A DNA stretch of 64,000 nt from Druceiella hillmani (GCA_039881145.1 JAYKKI010000038.1:5816501-5880500), one strand, 5' to 3'; numbered from the stretch's first letter, positions 11,495 to 57,423 are shown. Numbers and translations are program-made. The notes: generated by a model not told the origin, from the sequence alone.

Positions 11495-13219
11495 TTAAGG
11501 TAAAGTTAAGAAATAAAAAGTTATATAAAACAAAATAAAAAATGTAAGTGTATATGTAAAGATTACTCTAACCATTACTTTTTGAGCCTTTAATGCAGCA
11601 AATCTCCGCCTCTTCATTCGGTCTTCGTTAAGGGTCTTCATGAGAAGCAATGGTTCCATCACAATGAGATTATTTTTATCAAGATTGGAAGTTTGCAAAA
11701 TCGCATTAATCGAATCATCAACTTTATCAAAATTAAATGATTTGGAATAGTCTATAGTGGAATCTTTAAAAAATTGAGAGCTTTCACCAACATTTTTGTT
11801 CTTAACCTGTTTGCGATTTTGCAATTTTCCAAACGATAAGTTTGAGTCAGTGTTTAGAATCTTTTTCCCTGTTGTGTAAATTTTATTGTTGTTCTTAACA
11901 GTGCGGTCTTCTTCAGTGTTTGCCAGGTTAGCCAAACTAATGTGAGATGAAGCTTTAACAAAATTATCATAAATTTTTTCTGGTTCATTCCTTATTTTTT
12001 CATATAAGCTTCCCTTCATTCTTATAAGCAGTTGGTCTTCAGATAGTGCAAAATCGGGCACAGCAAATTTGCTGAAATAAAGATTTCTCTTCATTGGTTG
12101 GTATATGGGATTTTTCTTTATGTTCTTCAATTTCTTCTGCATAATGGACTCTGAAAAACGTTTGTTTAATGACATACCAATTTCGGAAGCTCGATATGAC
12201 AAATTACGTGATTCTAAATGAAACAATGGCTGTAATTGCTTTTGGTTCATTTCTATGATGCGAAAATATGGATGAACAAATTCATCGTAATCGAGCAACT
12301 CTCTACTTCGTGCTTGAAAATCAAATAAAGGTTTGTATTGAGAATCAATATGACGATTTATTTCATAAAATTTTTGCAAGTCTTCAAAGAAGGTGGAATG
12401 ATACAGACGTCGATTTGTGTGAAAGTACATGTTGCTATCTCCGAAATTAATGAGAGGTCCTGCCGAGAAAGGGTAAGGTTTTATATTCCACGAAGTATAG
12501 AGTGGCATATAATGTTTCACAATTGGGCTGATGTTGTCCACAGGCATATTATTATTAATGTGCATAAAGAAATCTTGGAAATTACAACTGGTTTTTGTAA
12601 ATTTTTTATATGTTACAAAGAATCCCAAATCGTTTGCAACATAGCATTTCAGTGGCATTATTTTCGATTCTAACATGAGGTTATACTTAAAATAACGATC
12701 ACTGTATACCACTGTGGAAAAGCTTAATGAAAAATTGTATTTATTGCGTAATTTATTATAGATACTCTTTGATAACTCTTTAGCAGTCTGATACGGCTGT
12801 TGACAAATTTCCTGAAATGTTCTGTTCTTTGGGCACTCTAGTGGATTATTACAGTCTCTTGCATCCATAAAAGTGTGATGTGGAATAGAATAGTGTCTAT
12901 TCGACTTTCGATAAGAAAATTTGAAGAATTTACTTTGTTTCTTCTTACCATAGTAGCTCCAGTTTTCTTTCTTTTTTTTTGAAAAAAACAAGTGTTTACT
13001 GCGTCTTTTTTTCTTTTTATAGTGATTATGAGGAACAGTTCCATCACACACAGAGAATGGTTCAGAATAAAGATGGTTAAAGCTGTCACTGTTAGGGTCA
13101 ATATTAGGAGTGTGATCTGCCGATTTGGACTGGAATTCATATTTTTTTTTCTTTAAGCTGATTCGGTAAGAGGGGGAAAGTGCGTAAGGCACCACGTGGA
13201 CTACGATGCGGCCCCGGCG
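11495..13219 (-). CDS. 574-codon open frame continuing AGL in frame after its TGA
   Basis: Immediately after the AGL stop (TGA, 13222-13220), with C as next base, the same frame stays open for 574 codons to TAA 11497-11495. The product is basic and rich in Lys, Asn, Phe, Tyr and Ser. It has lysine clusters in the first 90 residues (LKKKKYEF, HYKKKKRRSKH), a central part with protein-like composition (YKPLFDFQARSRELLDYDEF, RKQVKNKNVGESSQFF) and a very hydrophobic last 24 residues. The function is not recognised. The first in-frame Met is about residue 117, so it may not start on its own. Alternatives: readthrough of AGL, a second cistron, or a 3' exon entered at the pyrimidine-rich acceptor ending at 13158. 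The hydrophobic tail could be intron read through a weak GTAATG donor. A chance frame of this length in DNA this AT-rich is very unlikely. Confidence 0.6.
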   Translation of the reverse strand, partial: RRGRIVVHVVPYALSPSYRISLKKKKYEFQSKSADHTPNIDPNSDSFNHLYSEPFSVCDGTVPHNHYKKKKRRSKHLFFSKKKKENWSYYGKKKQSKFFKFSYRKSNRHYSIPHHTFMDARDCNNPLECPKNRTFQEICQQPYQTAKELSKSIYNKLRNKYNFSLSFSTVVYSDRYFKYNLMLESKIMPLKCYVANDLGFFVTYKKFTKTSCNFQDFFMHINNNMPVDNISPIVKHYMPLYTSWNIKPYPFSAGPLINFGDSNMYFHTNRRLYHSTFFEDLQKFYEINRHIDSQYKPLFDFQARSRELLDYDEFVHPYFRIIEMNQKQLQPLFHLESRNLSYRASEIGMSLNKRFSESIMQKKLKNIKKNPIYQPMKRNLYFSKFAVPDFALSEDQLLIRMKGSLYEKIRNEPEKIYDNFVKASSHISLANLANTEEDRTVKNNNKIYTTGKKILNTDSNLSFGKLQNRKQVKNKNVGESSQFFKDSTIDYSKSFNFDKVDDSINAILQTSNLDKNNLIVMEPLLLMKTLNEDRMKRRRFAALKAQKVMVRVIFTYTLTFFILFYITFYFLTLP

Positions 13220-46690
<33,471 letters not shown>

Positions 46691-46860
46691 ATTGACTGAC
46701 ACTAAAATCAGATACAGCACAGTCAAATGTAACGAAGCACAGAGCGACAGAACAAATAAGAGCAGGGGGAGTATGCCATCTACCTTTTATCAACAGTGAA
46801 GGCGAGAAGCGAAACGACACAATGTCGGGCAGGATTTTATTTCTTTTGAAAACCACTGAC
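46691..46860 (-). promoter_or_regulatory. AGL 5' UTR/promoter region with upstream ORF
   Basis: The minus strand just before the AGL start is less AT-rich than its surroundings. An 18-codon upstream ORF (MAYSPCSYLFCRSVLRYI) opens at 46777 and ends before the AGL ATG. In the AGL frame, 31 codons are open before the ATG back to a TAA and encode a hydrophobic stretch. The TSS is not defined. Confidence 0.45.
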
Positions 46861-48996
46861 CCAAATATAAAGTGGAATGTTAACTTGGCTGATTACAATA
46901 GCTATTATGTTACTTGTACTAAGATAGGAAACATTTTGCAATGATCTTTTCTGGATAAGAAAAATTACAAAACTTTCTTTTTATCTACAATATTAAATAC
47001 AAGTTCTAATTCAATGAGTTTAATATAATTGCTTAACCAAGCCGGCTTTGTAACAGGTTGGTCTAAAAATTTTACTTTTATTGCACTATTTAGGATTAAA
47101 TTGAAATATATTTTTAAAATGCACGTAATTTAAATTTAGATGTCCCCCTCCATCCTCGCAGTGAATAATGTTAGTCTATGAGTTGCCCAATTATTTAAAA
47201 AAATTAAATAAGTATAGGTACAAAAATGTGTGTAAAACATATTTTAAGTAATAAATAACTTTCAAGCAAATGACTATACTCCTGTATAAACAGTTAATTT
47301 TTATTTTATTTCTAGGTTAGTAAAAAAAGATAAAAATGTATTCTTTTTATAAACAAAATATATCTTTACCCAGATTTTTATACAGAAATTAACAAAATAG
47401 GATATATCCAAACACCAATTGTTATAATTGGCAATTTTTTTGAACAATTTTCTTAATGATGATATCATATTCAAAGACACAGCACAGAATCGATGATAAA
47501 AAGCGAATCAAAACTACAATTCGGAAAAGCTACACCATTAAATATTCGTAATCTATTAGTAGTTATAAAGTCACTATATAACTAACCTCTTCACTTTTGA
47601 TATCAAATAAAAACAACTTTTTTTATATGAACAAATAAATTAATCCTGTTTGTCCACTGTTCCTCCTTAGTTTACATTTTTGAATTTGACGTTTCAAGGT
47701 GACATTGACCAAACATCAAATCACCAAAACAGCACAAATGTCACATATTTATGTTCATAACTTCGTCTTTCTTTTTTTTGGTAACCGTTGATATCACAGA
47801 TCATAGAAGTTGATATGATTGTAAGATATTTTCTCCGAAGCCATACCATAAATCCCCCATAGAGCCATTAGCACCAATGAATGGAAGCCAAAATATAATA
47901 GATCAACTTTCAAAAATTATTTTTCACAAATGAAACATCTGAAACAAAGTGAGAGAACTTTTCACAAATTTATTTTTTATAAATTTAAAAAAGGTATAAC
48001 TATTATTTATATAAATAAAGGAGATCGGCAAAAATGGGCCCAGAAATTACAGAGATATAACATATAATTTTTAAAAAGCTGGTATTTTTTAGAATATAAA
48101 AGATCAAACAATTCAATAATTGACAATCAATAAAGAGTAAAAAATCAGTAAAGAGAAATTAAAATTTATACCCATAATACGAAATAAAAAATATCTGCAT
48201 AAATGTGCATGTATTATATTTTTAAAATATAAAGAATTATTAATTGGAAATAAAAATAACAAAAAAAATTGAACAGAATACATAATCACTTTTTAAATAG
48301 GATTACAAAAAAATATTAATGCCTCTTGTGCTCTTTAATGTGTAGTCATTGCCAAAATTAATCAAAAATAAATTGTTTCTATTCCATTGAAAATGAACAG
48401 CTTTTTTCTTCTTGTCGAGGTTTGCTTAACTTTTTTCGACGACCGTGTCGTGCTTGTGAACATCATGGATTAATATGGTTCATCTGTCGATGGAGGATAT
48501 AACGACACACAATCTGCACTTTGTTTTATTTCGCTAGTTCAAAGAATCCCGTAGAAATTACATTTACAATCTATTATGAAAAACAACCTACCTTCATAAA
48601 AAAACATTTCTCTTATTGACGATTTTGATAAAACTTTAAGGAATTTATTTTTTTCATTTTCTCTATATAACAGTGTAATTTTTATTCTTGAAACACCTGG
48701 CTCAACACTATATGGACCTTTGCCGGTCTCCTTCAAGGTTATAATTTACTGAAAACGATAAAATAAATGAAGCAAAAACATAAAAACTCAGTTTTGGATT
48801 TTTTGCTCGTTTGCAAGTCATTTGGGTTTTTAAGAAATATTAACATTTAAAAAATATAGGAACTCGGTAATAAAAAATAATCAGTATATAAAATAAAAAA
48901 ATGGATATATAACAATTATTTAACTGCTGAAAATGATTGCTGCACTAAATGAAACACAAACTTAGTCACTGTTCACAAGACAAACTTAGTCGTCTT
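46861..48996. other. intergenic, no gene seen
   Basis: AT-rich upstream region of AGL. No conserved frame recognised; the 65-codon frame at 48539-48736 (minus) has no visible family. Confidence 0.5.
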
Positions 48997-49250
48997 TCTT
49001 GAATATATTTGGCGTTAATTTTGTAGAAATTCATTATTCACAATTAAATGAAACTATGTTTTGTAGTATTATTTCTACTTTCTTTAAGTTTTTTACCACA
49101 ACCTAGGTTTCGTTTTATTACAACATAGTCAGGTAGGTTTTTAGCAAAGATTTTTGCTAATGGCCCACCTGAAGATGTAATACAACGAAACCTAGGTCGT
49201 GGTAAAGAACTTAAAGTAAGTAGAAATAATACTATATCACGTAGTTTTAT
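48997..49250 (+). mobile_element. 254-bp foldback insertion with 11-bp target duplication
   Basis: Flanked on both sides by TTAGTCGTCTT (48986-48996 and 49251-49261). Arms 49042-49130 and 49168-49250 are inverted repeats of each other and match the arms at 27269-27358 and 29238-29328. The first 45 bp (48997-49041) match 29329-29371. An inner inverted pair AGCAAA/TTTGCT marks the centre near 49150. Confidence 0.85.
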
Positions 49251-49261
49251 TTAGTCGTCTT

Positions 49262-51465
49262 GTGAAATAGTGGGAAAAAAACATTGCAAGTTATTAATTT
49301 AAACTTTGTGTTTCAGCAATACAAAGATAGCCATTTAAAAAAACGTGCAAGTTTTTAAAATTTCAATATGACCTAATTTCTTTTTTATGAAACTAGTGTG
49401 CGTGAATTAGATACAAAAATGGAAAACCATTTTTCAACTTGTGCTACATATTCTGGGAAATTTTTTAAAGCAGTTTATGCATTTTTAGGTTACAATTCCA
49501 AAAAGAAAAACAAACCTATGTTACTTCATATGAAACTGTTGTATTTATAAGTATATATATTACATATATGTATGTGTATATATATACATAAATAAATATA
49601 AAAAGAAAAAGATTACATATATAGACTTTTTTTATCTTTTCCCTATTCACCATAATATGACGAATTATACGATTTCATATGAAAATTATAGGGAAAATGT
49701 CATGTTAACACTACTCAACACTGAATCAGCTGCTCTTTCCTGTACACATGAATCTAATAAGTACAAATACAACTCGCACTATGCTTTCTACATAATACAC
49801 ATGGTAACCAAATGGATCTAAAATGGCAGTTTGGATGAAAAATTAAAAAAACTTAGAAAACCGATTTCTACCTCACTCAAAGAGCTTGTTTCAACAAAAT
49901 TGAAGCCCCTATCTTATTTTGTTTAGAAACAAGGAGTTTATGACAGACGGATATGTGGATAAACGACGTTACCACAATTGGGTTCCATTCAGACTCTTCG
50001 GGTATGGTACCCTAAAAATGAAGAATTCAACAAATATTTTAGCAAAATCATTTTTGGTTGTAATTTAAGGACAAGACACTTGCAGACATTAATATTTTAT
50101 GCTTAAAAATCATGCTTTTTCAAAGATTACAGACGTAATATCTTAAACAGATTAGTAATAAAAGGAAGCAATATTATTCATAAAATTTATCGAAATAAAA
50201 TGTAAATACTATTGTGGTTATCCAATAAATAAGAGTGACTGCATATATACAATGTTCGTACTAACAAATTAGGATACAACACACTAATTGTTCATTAATA
50301 CAGTTAGTTGCACAAGAGCCTATTCACGGTAACACAACAACGGAGGGTCTGGAGGAGGGGAAAATTGTCAGATCGCAGAGAGAGGACAACATAGATGATA
50401 GTTTGCAGTAATAAATCATGGAAATTTATAGAAGTATTCTGCATATACACTGACAAATAAAAAGGTATTGATCAAAAACTATATAAATTACGTTAAAAAG
50501 TATCAAGCGTTACTTATTAGCTGGTTACCGATAGAAAAGTAGCTACAATATCAGCACCTTTTTAAAATTGGTATATTAACAAAAAATCCCTAAATTTGGC
50601 GAAACATTAATTTAAAGAGTTTTATGAATGTGTGTACCTTTTGTATCAAAGTTTCTGGTTGTTTATTTGCATTCAGCAGAAATTTCAAAGATGAAAATCT
50701 ACTAAAAGAATTATTTTTGGGTAGACAACCCAACAATTTTTTTAAATAGATTTTCATCATGTGTTCTGCATTAAAATTGTTACTGAAAACAAACAAATGT
50801 TTGAACTAAATAATTACAGTCGTCTACTCAGGAGAACAACAATCTCAATCAGATTTGAATAGAAGAGCTATATGTGGGAAGCCAAAAAAAGTGTAACAAT
50901 GGTGTACCCAATGATAATATTACAAAATGAGTTTTAAAAACTTGTCTATTTCTATATGTTCTGACCCATATACCTCTGTGCCGCAATTATTAAGCGGTCT
51001 ATTATTACAATGACTCTCTAACACTGGTTGCATATTAAAATACAGCAAATATTTACACGCGAAATGAGAAACAGAAATTAAAAAAATTATTAACAATTTA
51101 AAAATTATTTATTGATGGACTAAGCGATAGTTCATAGCTTAGTAAAAAGCATTTAGCTATTTTAGTCTTTAAAATTACTGCATAATATAAGTAAACATAG
51201 AAACTTTCTTCTATTACTCGATTCCTTGATATTATAATTGATTGCTCATATGATGTTATGTAAAATTGGCCCATTGAATTATATGCAAACATTTAGATAT
51301 TTTTTAAATTTCAAGCTGGTATTTAGAATTATTAAAAAAATGGTCTATAAGTATTTTGATGAATTTAAACAATCAAAAAGGTCTTTTTAAATAGTAGAGA
51401 TTATGTACAAAAAAGCTAGGCAAAGGAGATAATTGTTTAGACAAAATTTCAATAAAAGTATTGAG
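49262..51465. other. intergenic, no gene seen
   Basis: AT-rich. A candidate poly(A) signal for the minus-strand gene (AATAAA read on minus) lies at 51113-51108, about 350 bp after its stop. Confidence 0.45.
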
Positions 51466-53923
51466 TCAACAGTTTGCAAATAAATTTTCCTCCATGGCTT
51501 TCTCAGAATTCCACATAACATCACTCAGTTTTTTCTTTTGTTTCTTTATGCCTAATTTACGATGAACATCTTCATCGGAGCTCAATTTTCTTTTTAAATT
51601 CTTTCTTTTATGTGTTTCTGTTTGAACATCGTCTATTTGTTTTTCCTGTTTAATCTTTTTTTTAGATTTAATTTTTTTACTGGCAGTTTTCAATTTTTCT
51701 TTAACATCTTTATTTAGTTTGATTAAAGGTTTGTATTCAATACCAAACAGTGGATGTCTTCTTTTAGTATCAGGTAGTGGTATGAAAAGATGTTTATTGA
51801 CTATTTGTGTCGATTCATCTATAGGAAGTTTGGGAAATTTATTGCGCAGCTTAATTTCACCCAGGCAAGGAACAGTTTGCAGTTGGTATGTTCCGTTTTC
51901 AACTGGATTCGGAGTGATGATAGTAAAATTTTTATGCTTAGATGTATCCATAAAACATTCATAGCGTTGATTAGCTATTTTAAATTTAGTTTTTTCTTCA
52001 ATGGGTAATATTAACCCTCTTAGATTGGAGATATCTATACTACTAGGACACTTCATTATCCAAATATCATCAGTTTCGGGAGTTATTGGTGTTGGTTCGG
52101 AGGAAGGTTTAACTCGCTTTAAATTCACATGGTTTTCAAGTACTTTCTTAAGTTTTTCTTGAAAATAATCAGATCCATAATCATTGTATTCGCATTCAAA
52201 TCTGATTTTGTCAGAAATACTAGAAGTTTTAGTTTTTTTACCTGCAAATTGTAAATGTTCATTTTTTGAGGATTCTTGACAGTCTTCGTTACTAGAATCG
52301 GATGTATCTATTAAGTTTTTAGAAAGGGTTTTCTGTTGTTTATTATTTTCTCTAATAAGAGTTGATGATTTCTTTTTGCTATTATGCTTAGAGCACTTTT
52401 CCACATTATTTAACTGTTGAGTTATCATAGCATCTTCTTTCTTACTTTTGTGCAACGGTTCATTAGATGTTTGTACATCTTCTTCATCTGAACTTGAAAG
52501 TATTGTGTCACCTATTTCATTATTTATGTTTGATAAACTGTTCTCTATGGGTTTATCAATATTTGTACTTTTGTGATGAACTGAATTTTTTTTGATTAAT
52601 TTTCTAGTCATGAATTCATTTACGGGTGATGAATTTTTATCTTGTATAGTTTTATCTTCATTTGGGCTTTCATAATGAAATGAATTTTTTCTAATTAATC
52701 TTCTAGTCTTAGTTTCACTGATTGGTGAGCTGTCTCTGGAGTCTACGCGAGACATATTGTTTTGTTTAATTTCTGAGTTGTTGATACTTTTATTGGAGTT
52801 TTCTCCACAATCAAGTTCATCATATTTACAGATTTCATCAGGCAAACCAAGATTCTCTTTTTTCAGCTTTTTTCTTGTCTGGCTCTTAATCTCCACTGAT
52901 TCAAGTGACATAGAATCATAACTTCTGTTTGATGAACTGTTCTTTGCAGGTTTATAAACATCTGGGCTTTTGCAATGAATCAAATTGTTTCTAATTAATT
53001 TTCTATTTGCGAATTCACTTACAGGTGATAAATTTCTATCTCGTATAGTTGCATCTTCATTTGAACTTTCATAATGAAATGAATTTTTTCGAATTAATTT
53101 TCTCGTCTTAGTTTCACTGATTGGTGAACTATCACTAGAACCTACACAAGGCATATAGTTTTTTTCTATTTTTAATTTATTGAAGTTTTCATTGGTATTT
53201 TGTGTACAATCGTCTTTACCATATTTGCAGATATCATCAGCCAGATCACGGTTCTCTTTTTTAACTTTTTTTCTTTTTTGGTTTTTGATATCCTCTGAAT
53301 CAAGTGGCAGAGAATTTGTTGCATCTTCTTCCAAAGTTTTATTTTTTGATTTATGTTTCTTCTTTTTATATAATTCGCTGGGTGTTTCTTCATTTTTTAT
53401 TTCATCTAAATTATCAATCATTTTATCGGTATTAACCGCAGCTGATTTTTGTAGTAGTTCTTTATCCTTCTTTTTCTTTTTTCCTTTTTTAATACTGATA
53501 GTTGGGACAAGATCTTCCTTACTATCTTCTAATTTTTCTGTATTCTTATCTTTTTTCTTTTTTGTCTTCTTATTATCATGAACAATCAAGTTATCAGAAA
53601 TAGAGCAGTTTAATTCTTGATCAATATTCACAGTTTCATCGCATTCTATTTTAATTTTTTTATGTAATTTCTCTTTAAATCTTTTTCCTTCTAGTTCGGA
53701 GTCATCACTTAAGGCTAACTCTAATTTCCTTTTCTTCTTCCTTTTTAATTTTGCCTCACTTTCTTCACCATCAGTTGTCTCTAATTTAATTGTCGTTTTA
53801 TTATAATTTTTTTCTTCTAATCTGATGTCATCAGTCCATCCGTTGCTACTATTATGACCAATATTTTTAATTTTTGTGAAATCAAGTTCGTTCATGAATG
53901 AATTGTCATCTTCAGAGAAAGAC
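51466..53923 (-). CDS. lysine-rich nuclear protein, RNA polymerase I subunit RPA34/POLR1G-like
   Basis: A frame of 809 aa from ATG 53895 to stop 51466. An acceptor (CTTACAG) precedes 53923, and the frame is open from it (SFSEDDNSF before the Met), so an upstream exon may add residues; none was found. Residues 1-190 are charged with many KKKK clusters. Residues 195-459 are two tandem copies of a 133-residue unit. Residues 611-720 form the only globular-looking part (IWIMKCPSSIDISNLRGLIL, then LPIDESTQIVNKHLFIPLPD). A basic tail follows. A short W-L/I-I-x-P-like domain in a very lysine-rich protein is typical of RPA34/CD3EAP, a rRNA-synthesis factor of the nucleolus. The match is by composition and motif only, and here the domain is C-terminal. 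Confidence 0.5.
52519..53313 (-). repeat. in-frame tandem duplication, 399-bp unit, two copies
   Basis: Codons 195-327 and 328-460 of the gene align at a constant offset of 133 residues. Shared blocks are RKK-KKEN, DICKY/EICKY, DSSPISETKTR, LIRKNSFHYES and NRKLI/TRKLI. Both units keep the reading frame. Confidence 0.85.
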
Positions 53924-55405
53924 CTGTAAGATACAGAAAAATTTTTGGAATAAGAGAGTAGTTGTTTTTATAAAAGGTCTTTCTGATCTATGATTTTATG
54001 ACCTGTGTTTCATATCTATTCAGAGAGAAAAAATAGTATTTTACAGAAAAAGTAATATTTTGTAAAACAGTCTGTTCATGGCTTCGCTCACACGTGTTTA
54101 AAAATATTAAAGTATATTCTACCTCAAAATGTTAATTGAATATCTATGAACAATATTTTAGAGATTAGAGATGTACTATGATCCTTTATGTCAATTGCTC
54201 CAGCCTTTTAAGCTAACGTGTGGAACGTCTTTAAATCTTTTGATCATATCATAAATTAAAATCATTATTTGTACAGTGTATTATTTTCTGTATTTATAAA
54301 ATTTTCCGACTAGTTTTTTAATTGTGTGTGTGTTTTGAAATTGGCATTTATAAATAATTCTAAAAGCATCACTGAAAATTTTAATAAAATGTATAAATAT
54401 AACAGGAAAATATATATTTATTATAATTATTAAATCGGTTTTATAAAATATAAATGATAAACCGGTGTAGCTCCAAAGTAAAATCACATGAAAGTTAACA
54501 ATTCTTAAGATACACAAGAGCTCAGGTAAAGGTAGATGTTACTTTTTATTATATAAAAAGATTTATTTTAATTACTCTATATACAAATTAATATTCTATT
54601 AAACAATATAATTCATCCCAAATTGTTAATAGTGATGTAGACTTGCGTATAAAAAAAGTTAATTAATACGTTGGTGTGTTTAGGAAATAAAAACTACATA
54701 AACAAATATATTATGAATAACAAATATAAAGAAGGATCTCCACATATTTTTTATTGTATTTACTGTTTACATAAATTTTTAGTTATATTTAGATTTTTTC
54801 CATAATTTACTAAGTACTTCGAAAAAAGACTAATGGTTTTTAGTATGTTCTTAAAATATGAATATTTTTTATTACCTATTAGTCTACTCGCTCAGTTTGG
54901 GTTACATTTATGGCCATTCTAGTTAAACTGTCAGGCACCTAAAGATATGACTAGATGCAACTAAGGTTAAGGTCTCATGAGCGAAAGCCAGATTTGAGCA
55001 AAAGTTTGATAATGCCCGAGCAGCTTTTAAAAAAGTATATTAATATAAAATATGTCATTATTGTCATGTACAAATAGACAGACAAGGTACTATGTAGTTG
55101 AATACTATGTTTTATTATGTCTAAAACTGATCTCTTGACAAAAAAATGTTTGTAATATAAAATTTGGTTTATTAAAGCAATGCTGTTAACATTAAATTAA
55201 CTCGATTTGAAGATAATTGTTTTTATTTTAATTTCATTTGTGTTACATAATTTAACATGTTGACTGTCTCGTGTTTTTATTAGTTTGCTTTATTATACCT
55301 TGAAATAAATGAGAGTATACATAGAATAATCTCAATTATGGTTTTAAGCCTAAACTTCTGATGGATCATACTTAATGCATGGACATTACAGTTTGATTTT
55401 GTAAT
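53924..55405. other. intergenic or upstream intron, no gene seen
   Basis: Should contain the 5' exon of the POLR1G-like gene. A minus-strand ATGGCCATAAATGTAACC near 54929 was considered, but no donor in the right phase follows. Confidence 0.4.
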
Positions 55406-55408
55406 TTT

Positions 55409-55870
55409 TTGTATTGGCAATCCTGTTATAAAGGTAGCAACACTAGTCAGCTGTTTGTAAAAGGTCAGGAACATAAAATACTGGGATTGGGTAAACCAGG
55501 ATTGATTATCATTTCTTTATGCCAAGATCTTTTGAATGAGGGCAGGCTTTTCATCACAGACAAATTATTATACAAGTATTTCACTGGGGCATAGTACCTC
55601 AAATAGGAGTGAAATGTCTATACAACAAAATTACTGCATAATAATGCTGAAATGGAATGATAACTGTGACATCATCATGTTCTATTGTTATGTATCCACT
55701 TCCACAACCACAAAAGTCAGAAGTATAGGCATAGTTTGAAGCTGAAAATGGTCCATATCTAAACTGATACAAGAAAGGGATGTTGCAGAACTATTGGGAA
55801 GTTATAATTTGTCAGTGCCTAAAACCAGCATCTGGCATAAGAAGGTTGAAATGAGCTCTATTGTCCCTGA
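55409..55870 (+). pseudogene. piggyBac-like transposase relic
   Basis: The frame SQLFVKGQEHKILGLGKPG, IIISLCQDLLNEGRLFITDK and KYFTGA resembles the piggyBac/PGBD block in which GLG is followed by a catalytic loop and LFxDNxxTS. A shifted frame continues as MLKWNDNCDIIMF, then ERDVAELLGSYNLS and IWHKKVEM, compatible with the region after it. Stops are numerous and the ends are unknown. Confidence 0.5.
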
Positions 55871-57392
55871 TGTCTAAAAAAGCCACACAAGTAATTATTC
55901 AATGCTAACAGTGCAAAAAGTTTATTGTTTAAAGTGTGTCAATGAAGCTTTCATCCCTTAATTTTGTTGTACCTCTTAATCATATGATTTTACTTCTCTA
56001 CCATATATATCTTCATTCCTTGTTGATGTTTCGACAATAAACTTAATTTCTAGCTCCGAAGGTGTAGCTCAATAAACCTAATATAAATTATATAGGTCAA
56101 TGTAATATACATTGCATTATGTGTAATGCACAGACGTCACAGCAGGCTCCCAAATCCGTTACATAAAATTTGTGGACAGTCACCATGTCAAATTATTCGC
56201 ATATTAACACCCAAGCCACTTATTTTTAATTTTAAAAATTTTTATACACTTTAAAAAACCAATTTCAAAGTTACAAATGTATTAAGGATTAACTTTTTGA
56301 CAATTTTTTTATAGCTTTATAATATCGACATAATATACACATATTTTTTTAAAATTATTTATTGTAAATACGATGATTTCTTAACATGCCATAGCATTAA
56401 AATTTCTACAAGAATTAATTTGGAAGGTAATTAAGAAAAAGTAATAACTGAATAAATTAAAGCTACAAACATTTTTGTGTTAAACGATTCTACAGATGTC
56501 CAACCAAAACTTTTCTCTGACATGCCAATTTTATCAGTTCTGTTATTTGATAGGCGCACTTGTACAATAATGAAAGTTAGATGCAGTAATGGTTTTATTT
56601 CTTTTATTCCGTAGCGACAGTAATGGTTATATATATTCTAATAATATAAACTGCATGGCACAGCTTATTTTCTACCAGTGTTTTGAAGTAAAATTATAAC
56701 CTAACTTTACGTACATATGTCAAATTACTTTGCATGAATGAGATTAGTGTTGCTATATTACATAGAAAAATTATAGTTTTTAAATTGTTTAAATCTTTTC
56801 CTGTCATAATAAAAAAATTATGTGATACACATTGTCCGAAACATAACAGATACATGATATTTTAAGCTACCATGAATATAAATGAAAAGATTATGTTTAA
56901 TAATCAGAAGACAATACGAGTTTCATGTCTGTATAAATAATTAATATTTAGAGCATGAAATTAAAAATATATTATGTATTGAATTTTAAAACAAATAAAT
57001 AAACTTATAACAAATTTTTTCGTTATTTTGGAATTAGAGACTTTTAAAAAAGTTCTTAACATGGAACCACTCTAGATATACATATATATTTAATTAATAT
57101 TTGGATTTTCTATTTCAAGTAAGTTTATATATTATTTTGGGCTACTTTTATATACTTATATGTTAATAAAATGTCCTATTATTTAATAATTGATATTCTG
57201 AGAATACACACGTTTACAATTTCAACAATGTTTCTGTGTTTTTTTGTGATAAATAATAATTTTAAGTACACCATTAAAGTTACATTTTAATTAATACACA
57301 ATGATTGTACACATAATAGGTAAATAACAAATTATTTTTGTTTATGGCAATGCAAAAATTGATTGAGTGATACCAACATTATCCTATTTGAT
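55871..57392. other. intergenic, no gene seen
   Basis: AT-rich; nothing recognised up to the RpS4 promoter. Confidence 0.5.
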
Positions 57393-57423
57393 ATTTCCTT
57401 TCTCGTAAAAAGTTGCTTCCAAC
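57393..57423 (+). promoter_or_regulatory. RpS4 transcription start, TOP-like tract
   Basis: TTTCCTTTCTCG (57394-57405) directly before the short leader and ATG. Transcripts of ribosomal protein genes start at a C in such a pyrimidine tract (5' TOP). The leader would be only about 25 nt. Confidence 0.65.

Noticed and set aside
12838..13140. 100-codon minus-strand frame overlapping the AGL extension in another frame
   Set aside because: It is a frame shadow of the long extension, which is longer and continuous with AGL.
53180..53581. 133-codon plus-strand frame rich in Ser/Phe/Leu
   Set aside because: Antisense of the lysine-rich part of the POLR1G-like coding region.
54880..54960. 5' exon of the POLR1G-like gene (ATGGCCATAAATG on minus)
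   Set aside because: No donor in the phase required by the acceptor at 53924, and the frame soon stops.
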